A DNA stretch of 64,000 nucleotides from NCBI GenBank assembly GCA_902571135.1, contig CACGAU010000003.1:62001-126000 (forward strand), read 5' to 3'. The first letter of the stretch is position 1. Each line of letters starts with the position of its first letter. Made by a program: the position numbers and the translations under genes. The stretch is from an uncultured Pelagibacteraceae bacterium (GTDB taxonomy: Bacteria; Pseudomonadota; Alphaproteobacteria; Pelagibacterales; Pelagibacteraceae). Below the pieces are notes generated by a model. That model was not told the DNA's origin. It ran no database searches and was given only the letters and a program-made list of their open reading frames with translations. This document shows, piece after piece, positions 25,599 to 34,577 of this stretch.

Positions 25599-26524
25599 AA
25601 ACTGGCTTAATTACATCAGATACGTCTCAAAATCATGATACAGGTCCTGGGCATCCAGAACAAATAGCAAGGGTGTCGGTAATAGTAGAAAATTTTAAAA
25701 AACTTAATAATAAAAATCTTATATGGAAGAAACCATCTAAGGTTTCAGATGATATTCTATTAACTACACATGAAAATAATTATTTAAATTTAGTAAAAAG
25801 TTCTTTCCCAAAAAAAGGTTTTTCTTCACTTGATGGTGATACAATCATTTCACCTGGAAGCAAAGACGCAACCTTCGATGCAGTTGGATCAATAATTACT
25901 GCAATTGATGGAGTGGAAAAAAAAGAATTTAGAAATGCATTCTGTAGTGTTCGACCTCCTGGACATCATAGTTCACAAAATAAGGCTGCTGGTTTTTGCA
26001 TTTTAAATTCAGTGAGTATTGGTGCAAATTATTTGTTGAAAAAATATAAATATAAGAAAGTTGCAATAATAGATTTTGATGTACATCACGGTAATGGAAC
26101 ACAGGATATTTTTTATGAAAATGAAAATGTTCTTTTTATATCAACTCACCAATATCCCTACTACCCAGGAACTGGTTCAGAACAAGAAAGAGGTAAATTT
26201 AATAACATCTTTAATATACCTTTGCCAGCTGGCATAAGTTCAGAAGAATATTTAAACGTATTTGACCGTGTATTAAAAAAATTAGAGGAGTTTAGACCAG
26301 ATTTTATATTGATTAGCGCTGGTTTTGACGCCCATGAAGATGACCCTCTTGCTCAATTTAACTTAAAAACAGAGGATTATTTTACTATTACTAAAAGAGT
26401 ATTAGAGACTTCTAAAAAGTTTTGTAATGGAAAAGTTGTTTCAATTTTAGAGGGCGGTTATGACCTAAATGCACTTCGAGACAGCACTAAAAGGCACGTT
26501 GATGCTCTTTTAGAATTTAATTGA
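25595..26524 (+). CDS. Histone deacetylase-family (class II-like) deacetylase
   Basis: A 309-residue arginase/deacetylase-fold enzyme starting at GTG. The active site is complete: RPPGHHS with the two catalytic histidines (H124, H125), zinc ligands D162 and H164 in DFDVHHGNGTQ, and D255 in SAGFDAHEDDP. Bacterial relatives remove acetyl groups from polyamines or protein lysines; the substrate here cannot be read from sequence. It is coupled to dapE by a 4-base overlap and followed by a SET-domain gene. Confidence 0.92.
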   Translation: MKTGLITSDTSQNHDTGPGHPEQIARVSVIVENFKKLNNKNLIWKKPSKVSDDILLTTHENNYLNLVKSSFPKKGFSSLDGDTIISPGSKDATFDAVGSIITAIDGVEKKEFRNAFCSVRPPGHHSSQNKAAGFCILNSVSIGANYLLKKYKYKKVAIIDFDVHHGNGTQDIFYENENVLFISTHQYPYYPGTGSEQERGKFNNIFNIPLPAGISSEEYLNVFDRVLKKLEEFRPDFILISAGFDAHEDDPLAQFNLKTEDYFTITKRVLETSKKFCNGKVVSILEGGYDLNALRDSTKRHVDALLEFN

Positions 26525-26557
26525 TAATTCTTAAGAAAACTCTAAATAAAAAATTTC

Positions 26558-27049
26558 ATGAAGTTATATAAAATAAAAAAATCTGGCATTGATAATAAAG
26601 GAAGAGGACTTTATGCAACTCGTGATATTAAAGAGGGAACAAAAATAATTGACTATGTCGGAAAACTTATAACAAAAAAACAAACACAAGATTCTGATAA
26701 ATACGATAATAGTAAACCAATATATTTATTCACAATAAATAAAAGATACGATCTAGATGGAGATTTTCCATGGAATACCGCAGGTTTAATTAATCATTCT
26801 TGTGATAATAATTGTGACTACGATGGAAAGGGATTAAAAATTTGGGTCAAAGCAATCAAAGATATTAAAAAAGGTGAGGAGTTTACCTGTGATTATGGAT
26901 TTGGTTATGATGAAAACTACAAACAATTTCCTTGTAAATGTAAATCAAAAAACTGTTGTGGGTATATTGTAAGAGCTGAGTCTAGATGGCGAATAAATAA
27001 AAAGTTTGCTATGAGCAATAAAAATAAATTAATAAAGAACTCTAAATAA
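26558..27049 (+). CDS. SET-domain protein methyltransferase
   Basis: A 163-residue minimal SET protein: GRGLYATRDI (SAM loop), LINHSC (residues 78-82; Asn-His of the SAM site) and EEFTCDYGF (catalytic tyrosine Y113). A post-SET zinc cluster follows, C126-x-C128-x4-C133, completed by C82. There is no pre-SET domain. SET enzymes methylate lysine side chains; bacterial targets are mostly unknown. The start is 33 bases after the deacetylase gene and its end overlaps convergent truA by 21 bases. Confidence 0.9.
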   Translation: MKLYKIKKSGIDNKGRGLYATRDIKEGTKIIDYVGKLITKKQTQDSDKYDNSKPIYLFTINKRYDLDGDFPWNTAGLINHSCDNNCDYDGKGLKIWVKAIKDIKKGEEFTCDYGFGYDENYKQFPCKCKSKNCCGYIVRAESRWRINKKFAMSNKNKLIKNSK

Positions 27050-27769
27050 AAATAAACCACTTGGTGGTGCTGGAGGAGCACACAGTGTTCTTTTTTTTGA
27101 CTTAAATCTCTTTTCAAAAGTTTTCAAATCCCATTTGGTTTCTCCTAAGTATTTTAAACAACCAACCATAGATCTAACCTGATGTTGTAAAAATGATTGT
27201 GAACTAAATTGAAATTCAATTTTATTTTTTGATAATTTAATTTTAATTGATTTAATAGTTTTAATTGGACTTTTAGCATGACAGCTTGAAGATCTAAAAG
27301 TTGAATAATCATTAGTTCCTAATAACTTTTTTGCACCCTTTTTCATTAATTCTAAATTTAAAGGCCTACGAACATGCCATGCTCTATTTTTTTCAATTAT
27401 TGGTTGGCTTATTTGATTAAAAATAAAGTATTTATAAATTCTTTGTTTTGCTGAAAATCTAGCATGAAATTTATTATTTCTTTTTTTTATATTTTTAATT
27501 GCAATGTCTTTTAAATTTAAAAAATGATTAATGGATTTTAAAAATTTAATTTTATCAGTTATTTTATTTTTGCAATCAAAGTGTGCAGATTGCTCAAATG
27601 CATGAACCCCTGCATCAGTTCTTCCTTGACCATGTAAAATAATTTTTTCTTTTAATAATTTAGATAGTTTTTCTTGAATTAATCCTTGAATAGTTGGCCC
27701 TTTTTTTTGAATTTGCCATCCTCTAAAATTTGTCCCTACATACTCAATAAATATTTGGTATCTATTCAT
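27029..27769 (-). CDS. truA: tRNA pseudouridine synthase A
   Basis: The enzyme makes pseudouridine at positions 38-40 of the tRNA anticodon arm. The catalytic aspartate is in GRTDAGVHA, followed by QSAHFD; YIEYVGTNFRGWQ-like EYVGTNFRGWQIQ opens the protein, and SFLQHQVRSMVG is the conserved C-terminal segment. Length is 246 residues. It overlaps fmt by one base upstream and the SET gene by 21 bases at its 3' end. Confidence 0.96.
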   Translation of the reverse strand: MNRYQIFIEYVGTNFRGWQIQKKGPTIQGLIQEKLSKLLKEKIILHGQGRTDAGVHAFEQSAHFDCKNKITDKIKFLKSINHFLNLKDIAIKNIKKRNNKFHARFSAKQRIYKYFIFNQISQPIIEKNRAWHVRRPLNLELMKKGAKKLLGTNDYSTFRSSSCHAKSPIKTIKSIKIKLSKNKIEFQFSSQSFLQHQVRSMVGCLKYLGETKWDLKTFEKRFKSKKRTLCAPPAPPSGLFLFRVLY

Positions 27770-28692
27770 TATAAAAATGAACCCTTTTTAATTTGTGTTC
27801 CTAAAACAAATTCTCCAATACTTTGAGGCTTTTTTCCTTGTCTTTGTATTTCTTTAATTTTTATTGATTTTTTATCTCCACATGAAATTTCTAAATGGTC
27901 AGATTTAACCTCACCTGGTTTTCCTTGTGCTTGTCCAATTTCTGCTTTTAATATTTTATATCTTTCACCGTTAAACATGAAATAAGCACCTGGAACCGGA
28001 TAAAGTCCATTTATTTTACCAATTATAATTTTAGCATCTTCTTTCCAATTAATCTGCCCCTCTAATTTTTGAATTTTTGATGCGTATGTAGCTGATGAGT
28101 GATCTTGTTCTATAAAGTTCGCTTTATCCTCATATATATTATCTATATTATCTAAAATTTTCTCTGCAGCCAAACTTGATAACTTTTCATTAATATCTTC
28201 AGCATTTAAATTATTTTCTATATTAATTTTATAAACATTACATACCGGTCCTGTATCTAGTTCCTCCCCTATTTTCATAATACTAATTCCTGTCTCTTTG
28301 TCTAAATTCATAATTGATCTTTGAATAGGAGCAGCACCTCTCCATTTTGGAAGAATAGATGCATGTATATTGATAAATCCTTTTTTAGTTAAATTTAAAT
28401 ATGACTTTGGTATAATTTGACCATAAGCAACAACTATTGCCAAATCTGCCTCTAAAGACTTAAAATATTCTAATTCATCTAAATTTTCTTTTAATGAATT
28501 TGGTGTTCTAAATTCTATATTTAAAGTCTCTGAAATTAATTGAATTGGTGACTTGTTAATTTTTTGACCTCTTTTAGATTTTTGAGGAGGTTGTGTATAA
28601 ACGCATGAAATAGGATATCCATTTTGATAAAGTGATTTTAAAATTGGAACAGCGAACATGGGGGTACCCATAAATACTATTTTTTTTAGCAT
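27769..28692 (-). CDS. fmt: Methionyl-tRNA formyltransferase
   Basis: The enzyme formylates initiator Met-tRNA. Conserved: FMGTPMFAVPIL at the N-terminus, the folate site VVAYGQIIP, HASILPKWRGAAPIQRSI, and the C-terminal OB-like domain from about residue 205. Length is 307 residues. def, whose product removes the formyl group, ends 3 bases upstream; the def-fmt-truA order is common. Confidence 0.97.
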   Translation of the reverse strand: MLKKIVFMGTPMFAVPILKSLYQNGYPISCVYTQPPQKSKRGQKINKSPIQLISETLNIEFRTPNSLKENLDELEYFKSLEADLAIVVAYGQIIPKSYLNLTKKGFINIHASILPKWRGAAPIQRSIMNLDKETGISIMKIGEELDTGPVCNVYKINIENNLNAEDINEKLSSLAAEKILDNIDNIYEDKANFIEQDHSSATYASKIQKLEGQINWKEDAKIIIGKINGLYPVPGAYFMFNGERYKILKAEIGQAQGKPGEVKSDHLEISCGDKKSIKIKEIQRQGKKPQSIGEFVLGTQIKKGSFL

Positions 28693-28695
28693 TGA

Positions 28696-29214
28696 TTAAG
28701 CTTCTACAGAAGTAGATTTTAATTTTGATAATTTTTTAATTATCATTGACCTTTTTAATTTTGAAAGATAATCAATAAATAGGATTCCCTCTAAATGGTC
28801 CATCTCGTGCTGAATACATGTTGCAAGAAGACCATCGGCCTTTAGCAATTTCTTTTCTCCATCATAATCAAGATATTCCACTTCACACTTACTAGGTCTA
28901 TCAATTTCTGCAAACTGATTTGGCACAGAAAGACATCCTTCCTCATAAGTTGCTTTTTCTGGATCTTTATTTTTAATAATTGGATTTACGAAATATCTTG
29001 GCTCTTTTTTACTCTCATCTTTACTTATATCCATTACAATAATTCTCTTTGGTACACCAACTTGTATCGCCGCGAGACCAATTCCGTTTGCGTCGTACAT
29101 TGTCTCTAGCATGTCGTCCATCAATTTTTGCTCTTCTTTACCAACACCATTGACTGGTTTAGAAATTTGTCTAAGTAATTTATTAGGTTCTGTTATTATA
29201 GTTCTGATAGCCAT
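28696..29214 (-). CDS. def: Peptide deformylase
   Basis: A metalloenzyme removing the N-formyl group from new proteins. All three motifs are intact: GIGLAAIQVG, EEGCLSVP (metal Cys) and QHEMDHLEG (HExxH-type). Length is 172 residues, type 1. It is followed by fmt and preceded by an exported protein gene 21 bases upstream. Confidence 0.97.
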   Translation of the reverse strand: MAIRTIITEPNKLLRQISKPVNGVGKEEQKLMDDMLETMYDANGIGLAAIQVGVPKRIIVMDISKDESKKEPRYFVNPIIKNKDPEKATYEEGCLSVPNQFAEIDRPSKCEVEYLDYDGEKKLLKADGLLATCIQHEMDHLEGILFIDYLSKLKRSMIIKKLSKLKSTSVEA

Positions 29215-29235
29215 ATCTTGATTTTATTATAATTT

Positions 29236-30999
29236 TTATACTTTTAAAGGAAGAACTTTTAGCAATAGTTTATTTCTAATTAAATCAACATTTAATTGAT
29301 TCAAAGTATTGATAATAAAATAAACTGTATCTTCATCAATGTTTTCAATTTTATCAGGTCCAATTACCTCAATTATTCTCAACAATGCAGCGCCAATCTC
29401 ATTATTATCTATCATTTTTTGAATATCAGCAGGCATTTCTGATTGCTTCACCTCATAAAGGCCATCATATTTTTTTGAAATTTCAACTCCGTCAGATTTA
29501 AGCGCCTCTAGAAAAATTATATCTTTTTTTGATAAAAAATATTTTTTATCTTTTTTAATTTTTTTTAAAAATTTATCCAGATCTTCTTCAATTTTAGATT
29601 TTGCATAGTCCCCATTGAAATAATTTATAAGTTTTGATTGATGTAAAATTTTACTATTAAATTTAATCTTTTTATCAGCTATCTCTTTCCTGTTTAAATT
29701 ACTTTTATAAAATGTCGTAAAATTTGAGGGCACATCCTCAACATTAATTTCACTTAAAAATTTTTTTAATTCCAAATCAAAGGCATCACCAATATCATCA
29801 GATATAAATAGATCCTTTAATATCTTTATAAATTCTAATTTAATTTTTGGTTCTTCGGTTAAAAGAGTTCTTTGATATAAAAGTGCGCGTCCTTCGATTG
29901 AAGATAGAGATTTATATACTTCTTTTGCATTTAAAAATTGATTAATATTAAATTGAAATTTTTTATAAAATTCGAATAACTCTTCCTCAGAATAATTTTT
30001 ATCATTAACAGCTTTTTCTATTGTAGAAATTTTTTTTACATCAGTAATCTCTATATCTTTAATTTTAAAAAGTAAATTAGCAGCTGAAAGATATTTCCAG
30101 ATTATTTTAGGTGTATCTTCGCTTGGTTCATAAGAAAACTCAGGGTTAGTCCTATGAGCTAAATGAAAATCTAAAATTGAATTTATTGATATTTCTTTAT
30201 CTGCCTCGTCTAAGTATCCAAATAAATAATTTATTTTGTTTTCGTAATAACTATCTTCAAAACCTAACTCTTTTTTTAAATCTAAGATAAGTTGTGCCTC
30301 TTCGTTTTTTCCATAATTAATTAAACAATATAAATTAAATTTTGATAGATATTCATCTTGAATGGGTTCAGAATTTTTAGAAAAAATCTCACATGATTTT
30401 TTTACGTTTGATTCTGATAAATAAGTATCTACTAAATATCTTGCTAAATTTGGATGCAAATTTATTATTTGATTTTTAATTAAATATTCTTCTATTAATT
30501 CTAAGTTTGCATCTTTTATTAACCAATCAGATTTAAAGCTCATAAATTCTTGCTCAGTAATGTTTTGGGTTGGGGAATAAGCATTGGTTAATAAAGATAT
30601 ATGCATTATATCAGATGCATCCTCTGAAAGATTAAACTTATTAATATTCTGAAATAAATTTTTTAATTTAGTTCCATCAGAATTTGACCACATATCCATA
30701 CTCAGTCCGTATTCGCTAGGATCGTATAGTCCAACAATTCTAATTTCTTTTGATGAAAATTCTTTATCAAGTTTAATTTTATCTGTTTGCTTATTTGTTT
30801 GAAGCTCATAAACACTATTCAGACTAGTGCCGCTAGAATTTTCGCTTGAAATATTTGTTTCTGAAATAACCTGATTATCTTTTTTTTCTATATTCCAAAT
30901 ATCAATTGGTTTCTCTTCTGCAAATACAGGTGTAAAAAAGATAAGACAAACTAATATATTTGAAAGAATTTTCTTATTTAACAATTTTAAAATTTTCAT
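29236..30999 (-). CDS. Exported protein of unknown function (587 aa)
   Basis: From the ATG at 30999 the product begins with a typical signal peptide (basic MKILKLLNKK, hydrophobic core, cleavage after VFA). The frame runs 15 codons further upstream, but that start would lie deeper in the previous gene. The mature part is rich in Asp, Glu, Lys and Leu and mostly helical in character, with TPR-like alternation but no repeat I can define; there are no membrane segments after the signal. Likely periplasmic or outer-membrane attached. Its start overlaps a small membrane protein gene by 26 bases, suggesting they work together. Confidence 0.8.
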   Translation of the reverse strand: MKILKLLNKKILSNILVCLIFFTPVFAEEKPIDIWNIEKKDNQVISETNISSENSSGTSLNSVYELQTNKQTDKIKLDKEFSSKEIRIVGLYDPSEYGLSMDMWSNSDGTKLKNLFQNINKFNLSEDASDIMHISLLTNAYSPTQNITEQEFMSFKSDWLIKDANLELIEEYLIKNQIINLHPNLARYLVDTYLSESNVKKSCEIFSKNSEPIQDEYLSKFNLYCLINYGKNEEAQLILDLKKELGFEDSYYENKINYLFGYLDEADKEISINSILDFHLAHRTNPEFSYEPSEDTPKIIWKYLSAANLLFKIKDIEITDVKKISTIEKAVNDKNYSEEELFEFYKKFQFNINQFLNAKEVYKSLSSIEGRALLYQRTLLTEEPKIKLEFIKILKDLFISDDIGDAFDLELKKFLSEINVEDVPSNFTTFYKSNLNRKEIADKKIKFNSKILHQSKLINYFNGDYAKSKIEEDLDKFLKKIKKDKKYFLSKKDIIFLEALKSDGVEISKKYDGLYEVKQSEMPADIQKMIDNNEIGAALLRIIEVIGPDKIENIDEDTVYFIINTLNQLNVDLIRNKLLLKVLPLKV

Positions 31000-31156
31000 T
31001 TGGAATAATTTTTTCAATTTCTTTTTTAGGTGCAGGAAAATCAATTGTACTTAGAAAAAAAATAATACCTAAAATAACCCCTAATCCGATTATAGATTTA
31101 ATTACAAGTCCAATGATACTTGCTTTGCCTGAACTTGTGTTTTTAATGAATTGCAT
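30974..31156 (-). CDS. Small single-pass membrane protein (60 aa)
   Basis: A 60-residue protein with one strong membrane helix (about residues 13-40, IIGLVIKSIIGLGVILGIIF) and a short tail ending APKKEIEKIIPNENFKIVK. Its 3' end overlaps the signal-peptide start of the 587-residue exported protein. Pairing with that gene suggests a joint envelope role. The gene is divergent from aroK, 57 bases apart. I do not recognise the family. Confidence 0.65.
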   Translation of the reverse strand: MQFIKNTSSGKASIIGLVIKSIIGLGVILGIIFFLSTIDFPAPKKEIEKIIPNENFKIVK

Positions 31157-31213
31157 ATACTTTTAGATAATTTCAAATTAAGACATATTTATGTTTTTTC
31201 AATAAAGAAACTT

Positions 31214-31726
31214 ATGAAATCAAAAGAAAATCTAGTTTTTTTGGGGATGATGGGTTCTGGTAAGAGCTCTATTGGATCTTTAGTAGCTAAGAAATTAAAA
31301 TTAAATTTTGTCGATATCGATAAAGAAATTGAAAAAAATCTGAACATTACAATAAAAAAAATCTTTGAAGTTAAGGGTGAGAATTATTTTAGAAAAATTG
31401 AAGAACAAACAACTTTAAAAAAACTTAAATTAAGCTCTACTGTGATTTCACTCGGTGGTGGAGCTTTTACAAATAACAATATTAGGAAAGAAATTTTAAA
31501 AAATCATTTATCTTTTTGGCTAAATTGGGATGATAAAACATTGTTAAATAGAATTAAAAATAGTAAAAAAAGACCATTAGCGATTAATGCAACAGATACT
31601 GAGTTAATTGATTTAATTAAGAAACGATCTAACATTTATTCTAAAGCTTTATATGAGATAAAGTGTGATAATCTTACTAAAATCGAAATAGTAAAAAAAA
31701 TTGTAGAAATTTATGAAACAAACTAG
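31214..31726 (+). CDS. aroK: Shikimate kinase
   Basis: The enzyme phosphorylates shikimate at the 3-OH. The start is set at the ATG at 31214, since MKSKENLVFLGMMGSGKSS matches family length (170 residues); upstream codons reach into the divergent gene's leader. P-loop GMMGSGKSS, shikimate-binding DIDKEIE and ENYFRKIEE, glycine pair LGGGAF, and RPLA lid. It overlaps aroB by 14 bases, a classic pair. Confidence 0.96.
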   Translation: MKSKENLVFLGMMGSGKSSIGSLVAKKLKLNFVDIDKEIEKNLNITIKKIFEVKGENYFRKIEEQTTLKKLKLSSTVISLGGGAFTNNNIRKEILKNHLSFWLNWDDKTLLNRIKNSKKRPLAINATDTELIDLIKKRSNIYSKALYEIKCDNLTKIEIVKKIVEIYETN

Positions 31727-32819
31727 ATTAAATATAGTAACTAAAACTGAAAAATATCCAATAATTATTGGATCAAATTTGACCTCAAGTGTATCAAAAA
31801 TTTTTAAATCAAATTCAATTGATTTTGATAAATGTTTAATTGTTGTTGATAAAAATGTTCCAAAAAAATTTATCTTAAATATTAAAAAGTCTTTAAAAAA
31901 TAAAAGTATTTTTGTGTTATTTTTTAATGCTAGTGAAAAAAATAAAAATATTAATAGCGTTAATAAAATTCTAGAGGTTTTATTAAATAAAAACTTTTCA
32001 AGAAATGATGTTTTAATTTCCTTAGGAGGAGGAATTACAGGCGATGTAAGTGGTTTTGCGGCTAGTCTTTTCAAAAGGGGACTAAAATTTGCAAATATTC
32101 CAACAACTCTTTTAGCTCAAGTTGATTCATCAATAGGTGGAAAAACTGGAGTTAATTCTAAGTATGGTAAAAATTTAATAGGAAGTTTTTATCAACCATC
32201 ATTGGTTCTTTCAGATATTCAATTTCTTAGATCTTTATCAAAAAGAGAGATAATTTGTGGATATGCAGAAATATTGAAACATTCATTAATTGAAAATAAA
32301 AAATTTTTTAGTTTCTTAAATAAAAATCTTAAAAGGGTTTTAAGTCTTTCATCCCCATTTATTGAAAAAGCTATCTATGAAAGTTGTAAAATTAAAAAAA
32401 AGATAGTTGAAAAAGATGAAAAAGAAACAGCATTAAGAAAAGTATTAAATTTTGGTCATACATTTGGCCATGCTTATGAGGCAGGCTTAGGGTACAGTGA
32501 TAAACTAAATCATGGTGAAGGTGTAATACTTGGAATGAAGACAGCACTTAATTTTAGTTTAAGTGAAAATATGATCAGTAAAAATGAATATAATTTAATT
32601 ATAAATCATATTGATAATTCTGGTCTACCTTCTTCAATAAAAAAACATTTTTCTATAAAAGATTTAAATAAGATTTTATCTTTTATGATTAAAGATAAAA
32701 AAAATAATTCTGAAAAAATCAATTTAGTTTTATTAAAAAACATTGGTAAGCCAATTTTCAACAAACAATACTCGAAAAAAAAAGTAAATTTATTTTTAAG
32801 AAAATTTTTAACTAATTAA
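31713..32819 (+). CDS. aroB: 3-dehydroquinate synthase
   Basis: The enzyme turns DAHP into 3-dehydroquinate using NAD and a metal. Conserved: LGGGITGDVSGFAA, IPTTLLAQVDSSIGGKTGVN, metal Glu in CGYAEILKHSL, and metal histidines in NFGHTFGHAYE and LNHGEGV. Length is 368 residues. Its 3' end overlaps the convergent bolA-like gene by 12 bases. Confidence 0.97.
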   Translation: MKQTRLNIVTKTEKYPIIIGSNLTSSVSKIFKSNSIDFDKCLIVVDKNVPKKFILNIKKSLKNKSIFVLFFNASEKNKNINSVNKILEVLLNKNFSRNDVLISLGGGITGDVSGFAASLFKRGLKFANIPTTLLAQVDSSIGGKTGVNSKYGKNLIGSFYQPSLVLSDIQFLRSLSKREIICGYAEILKHSLIENKKFFSFLNKNLKRVLSLSSPFIEKAIYESCKIKKKIVEKDEKETALRKVLNFGHTFGHAYEAGLGYSDKLNHGEGVILGMKTALNFSLSENMISKNEYNLIINHIDNSGLPSSIKKHFSIKDLNKILSFMIKDKKNNSEKINLVLLKNIGKPIFNKQYSKKKVNLFLRKFLTN

Positions 32820-33068
32820 AATTTGGATTGAGTGAATAAATTCTTTTAGTTCTTGATCTAAAATCTTGTAAATTTTTTTATTACTTTCGATTTTATTCAT
32901 TTTTTTTAGTTCTTCAGAAACAATAATTAATTTTAAATGATATTTTCCCTTTTGATTTCCTTTGTGATTTTTATGAAGAAAAGATTTATCTTCAATATTT
33001 ATACTTTCAATATTAACCTGATTTAATAATTTGTTTTTTACAATTGTAATTAACTCATTTATATCCAT
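32808..33068 (-). CDS. bolA: BolA-family protein
   Basis: An 86-residue BolA/IbaG-type protein. The class II-KH-like core is recognisable: a His-x-x-H region (FLHKNHKG), YHLKLIIVSEEL and, at the end, the conserved HS in FIHSIQI. The usual RHR stretch reads ESN. BolA proteins bind monothiol glutaredoxins and Fe-S clusters. Only 17 bases separate its start from the divergent J-domain gene, and aroB overlaps its end. Confidence 0.8.
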   Translation of the reverse strand: MDINELITIVKNKLLNQVNIESINIEDKSFLHKNHKGNQKGKYHLKLIIVSEELKKMNKIESNKKIYKILDQELKEFIHSIQILIS

Positions 33069-33085
33069 ATATGTTATTATATATC

Positions 33086-33619
33086 ATGAAAAATATTTGT
33101 GACTGGAATAATTGTAATGAAATAGGTGAATATAAGGCACCAGTTGAAAAAGATAATAGCAGAAAATTTAGAATGCTTTGCCTTGAGCATGTAAAAGAAT
33201 TTAATAAAAATTGGAACTATTTTTCAGGAATGAATGATGACCAAGTAATGGATTTTTTAAAATCTGACATGACTTGGCACAAACCCACGCAAAGCTTTAG
33301 CTCTTCAGATAATTTTTTCAAAGTGTTATGGAATACAACTTTGAGAGATGAGTTTGATAAAGAAAAAATAAATGGAGATTATGATCATATGCGTCAATTT
33401 AAATTCGATCATAAAGATATAAAAGCTTTCGGAATATTGGGGGTTTCTGTGGGTTTAAGGTGGAAGAAAATACAAGATAAATTCAAATTACTTGTGAAAA
33501 AATTTCACCCTGATATGAATTCTGGAAATAAAAAATACGAGGAAAAACTTAAACTTATAACATTAGCTTATACGCAATTAAAAAATACCTATAGAGAAAA
33601 AATTGACACCAAATCTTAA
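33086..33619 (+). CDS. J-domain (DnaJ-like) protein with N-terminal Cys motif
   Basis: A 177-residue protein from the ATG at 33086. The N-terminus has a C-x4-C...C-x2-H pattern (CDWNNC and MLCLEHV) that could bind zinc, then NWNYFSGM. The C-terminal J domain carries H141-P142-D143 in KKFHPDM, the signature that stimulates Hsp70 (DnaK). The G/F linker and zinc finger of true DnaJ are lacking. In alphaproteobacteria this type is often next to bolA and cobST, as here. It overlaps the TTG start of the cobS-like gene by 17 bases. Confidence 0.88.
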   Translation: MKNICDWNNCNEIGEYKAPVEKDNSRKFRMLCLEHVKEFNKNWNYFSGMNDDQVMDFLKSDMTWHKPTQSFSSSDNFFKVLWNTTLRDEFDKEKINGDYDHMRQFKFDHKDIKAFGILGVSVGLRWKKIQDKFKLLVKKFHPDMNSGNKKYEEKLKLITLAYTQLKNTYREKIDTKS

Positions 33620-34577
33620 CACAGAACCAGATATTAAAGTTTCACTAAAACAAACTTTTGGAATTGATTCAGAAATGGAAGTTGACGCATTTTCAAAAAA
33701 AAATGAATACGTTCCTGAAATTGATAAAAACTACAAGTTCGATAGAGATACTACTTTAGCCATTATTTCAGGATTTGCGTTTAATAAGAGAGTTTTAGTT
33801 CAAGGGTATCACGGCACTGGAAAATCTACTCACATTGAACAAATAGCTGCTAGATTAAATTGGCCTTGTATTCGTGTAAATTTAGATAGTCATGTAAGTA
33901 GAATTGATTTGATTGGAAAAGATGCGATCGTTCTTAAAGATGGTAAACAAGTAACTCAATTTAACGAGGGAATTTTACCATGGTCTATACAAAATCCAGT
34001 TGCACTGGTTTTTGATGAATATGATGCTGGTAGACCTGATGTAATGTTTGTAATTCAAAGAGTTTTAGAAGCCGAGGGAAATTTCACATTACTAGATAAA
34101 AACAAAGTAATTAAACAAAATAAATTTTTTAGATTATTTGCTACCTCAAATACTGTTGGACTTGGTGATACGACAGGTCTTTATCATGGTACGCAGCAAA
34201 TTAACCAAGGCCAGATGGATAGATGGAATATTGTTACAACTTTAAACTATCTTAGCCTAGATAGAGAAATGGACATTGTTTTGTCTAAAAATAAAAACTT
34301 AAATAACGCAAAGGGAAAAGAAAAGGTTGCTAACATGATAAAAGTAGCATCTTTAACGCGTAAAGGATTTATTGCAGGAGATATTTCAACAGTGATGAGC
34401 CCAAGAACGGTGTTACATTGGGCAGAAAATGCAGAGATATTTAAAGACACTGGTTACGCTTTTAGAGTAACTTTTCTTAATAAATGTGATGATATTGAAA
34501 AGAATACTATCGCAGAATATTATCAAAGATGTTTTGGTGAAGAGTTGCCAGAATCTTTAATTAATATTCAAATCTAA
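33603..34577 (+). CDS. cobS: CobS-like AAA+ ATPase
   Basis: A 324-residue MoxR/CobS-type AAA+ ATPase. Walker A is GYHGTGKST (68-76), Walker B ALVFDEYD (134-141), sensor region [10 protein letters not shown]. It starts at TTG (33603), preceded by GAGAA; the next in-frame Met would cut conserved N-terminal sequence. In aerobic cobalamin synthesis CobS works with CobT and CobN to insert cobalt, but no cobN or other corrin gene is in view, and SAR11 bacteria are not known to make cobalamin. A chaperone-like or other metal-insertion role is an inference. Its stop overlaps cobT by one base. Confidence 0.88.
   Translation: MTPNLNTEPDIKVSLKQTFGIDSEMEVDAFSKKNEYVPEIDKNYKFDRDTTLAIISGFAFNKRVLVQGYHGTGKSTHIEQIAARLNWPCIRVNLDSHVSRIDLIGKDAIVLKDGKQVTQFNEGILPWSIQNPVALVFDEYDAGRPDVMFVIQRVLEAEGNFTLLDKNKVIKQNKFFRLFATSNTVGLGDTTGLYHGTQQINQGQMDRWNIVTTLNYLSLDREMDIVLSKNKNLNNAKGKEKVANMIKVASLTRKGFIAGDISTVMSPRTVLHWAENAEIFKDTGYAFRVTFLNKCDDIEKNTIAEYYQRCFGEELPESLINIQI

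Noticed and set aside
31151-31213. Longer start for aroK
   Set aside because: It would run into the start of the divergent small membrane-protein gene; the ATG at 31214 matches shikimate kinase length.
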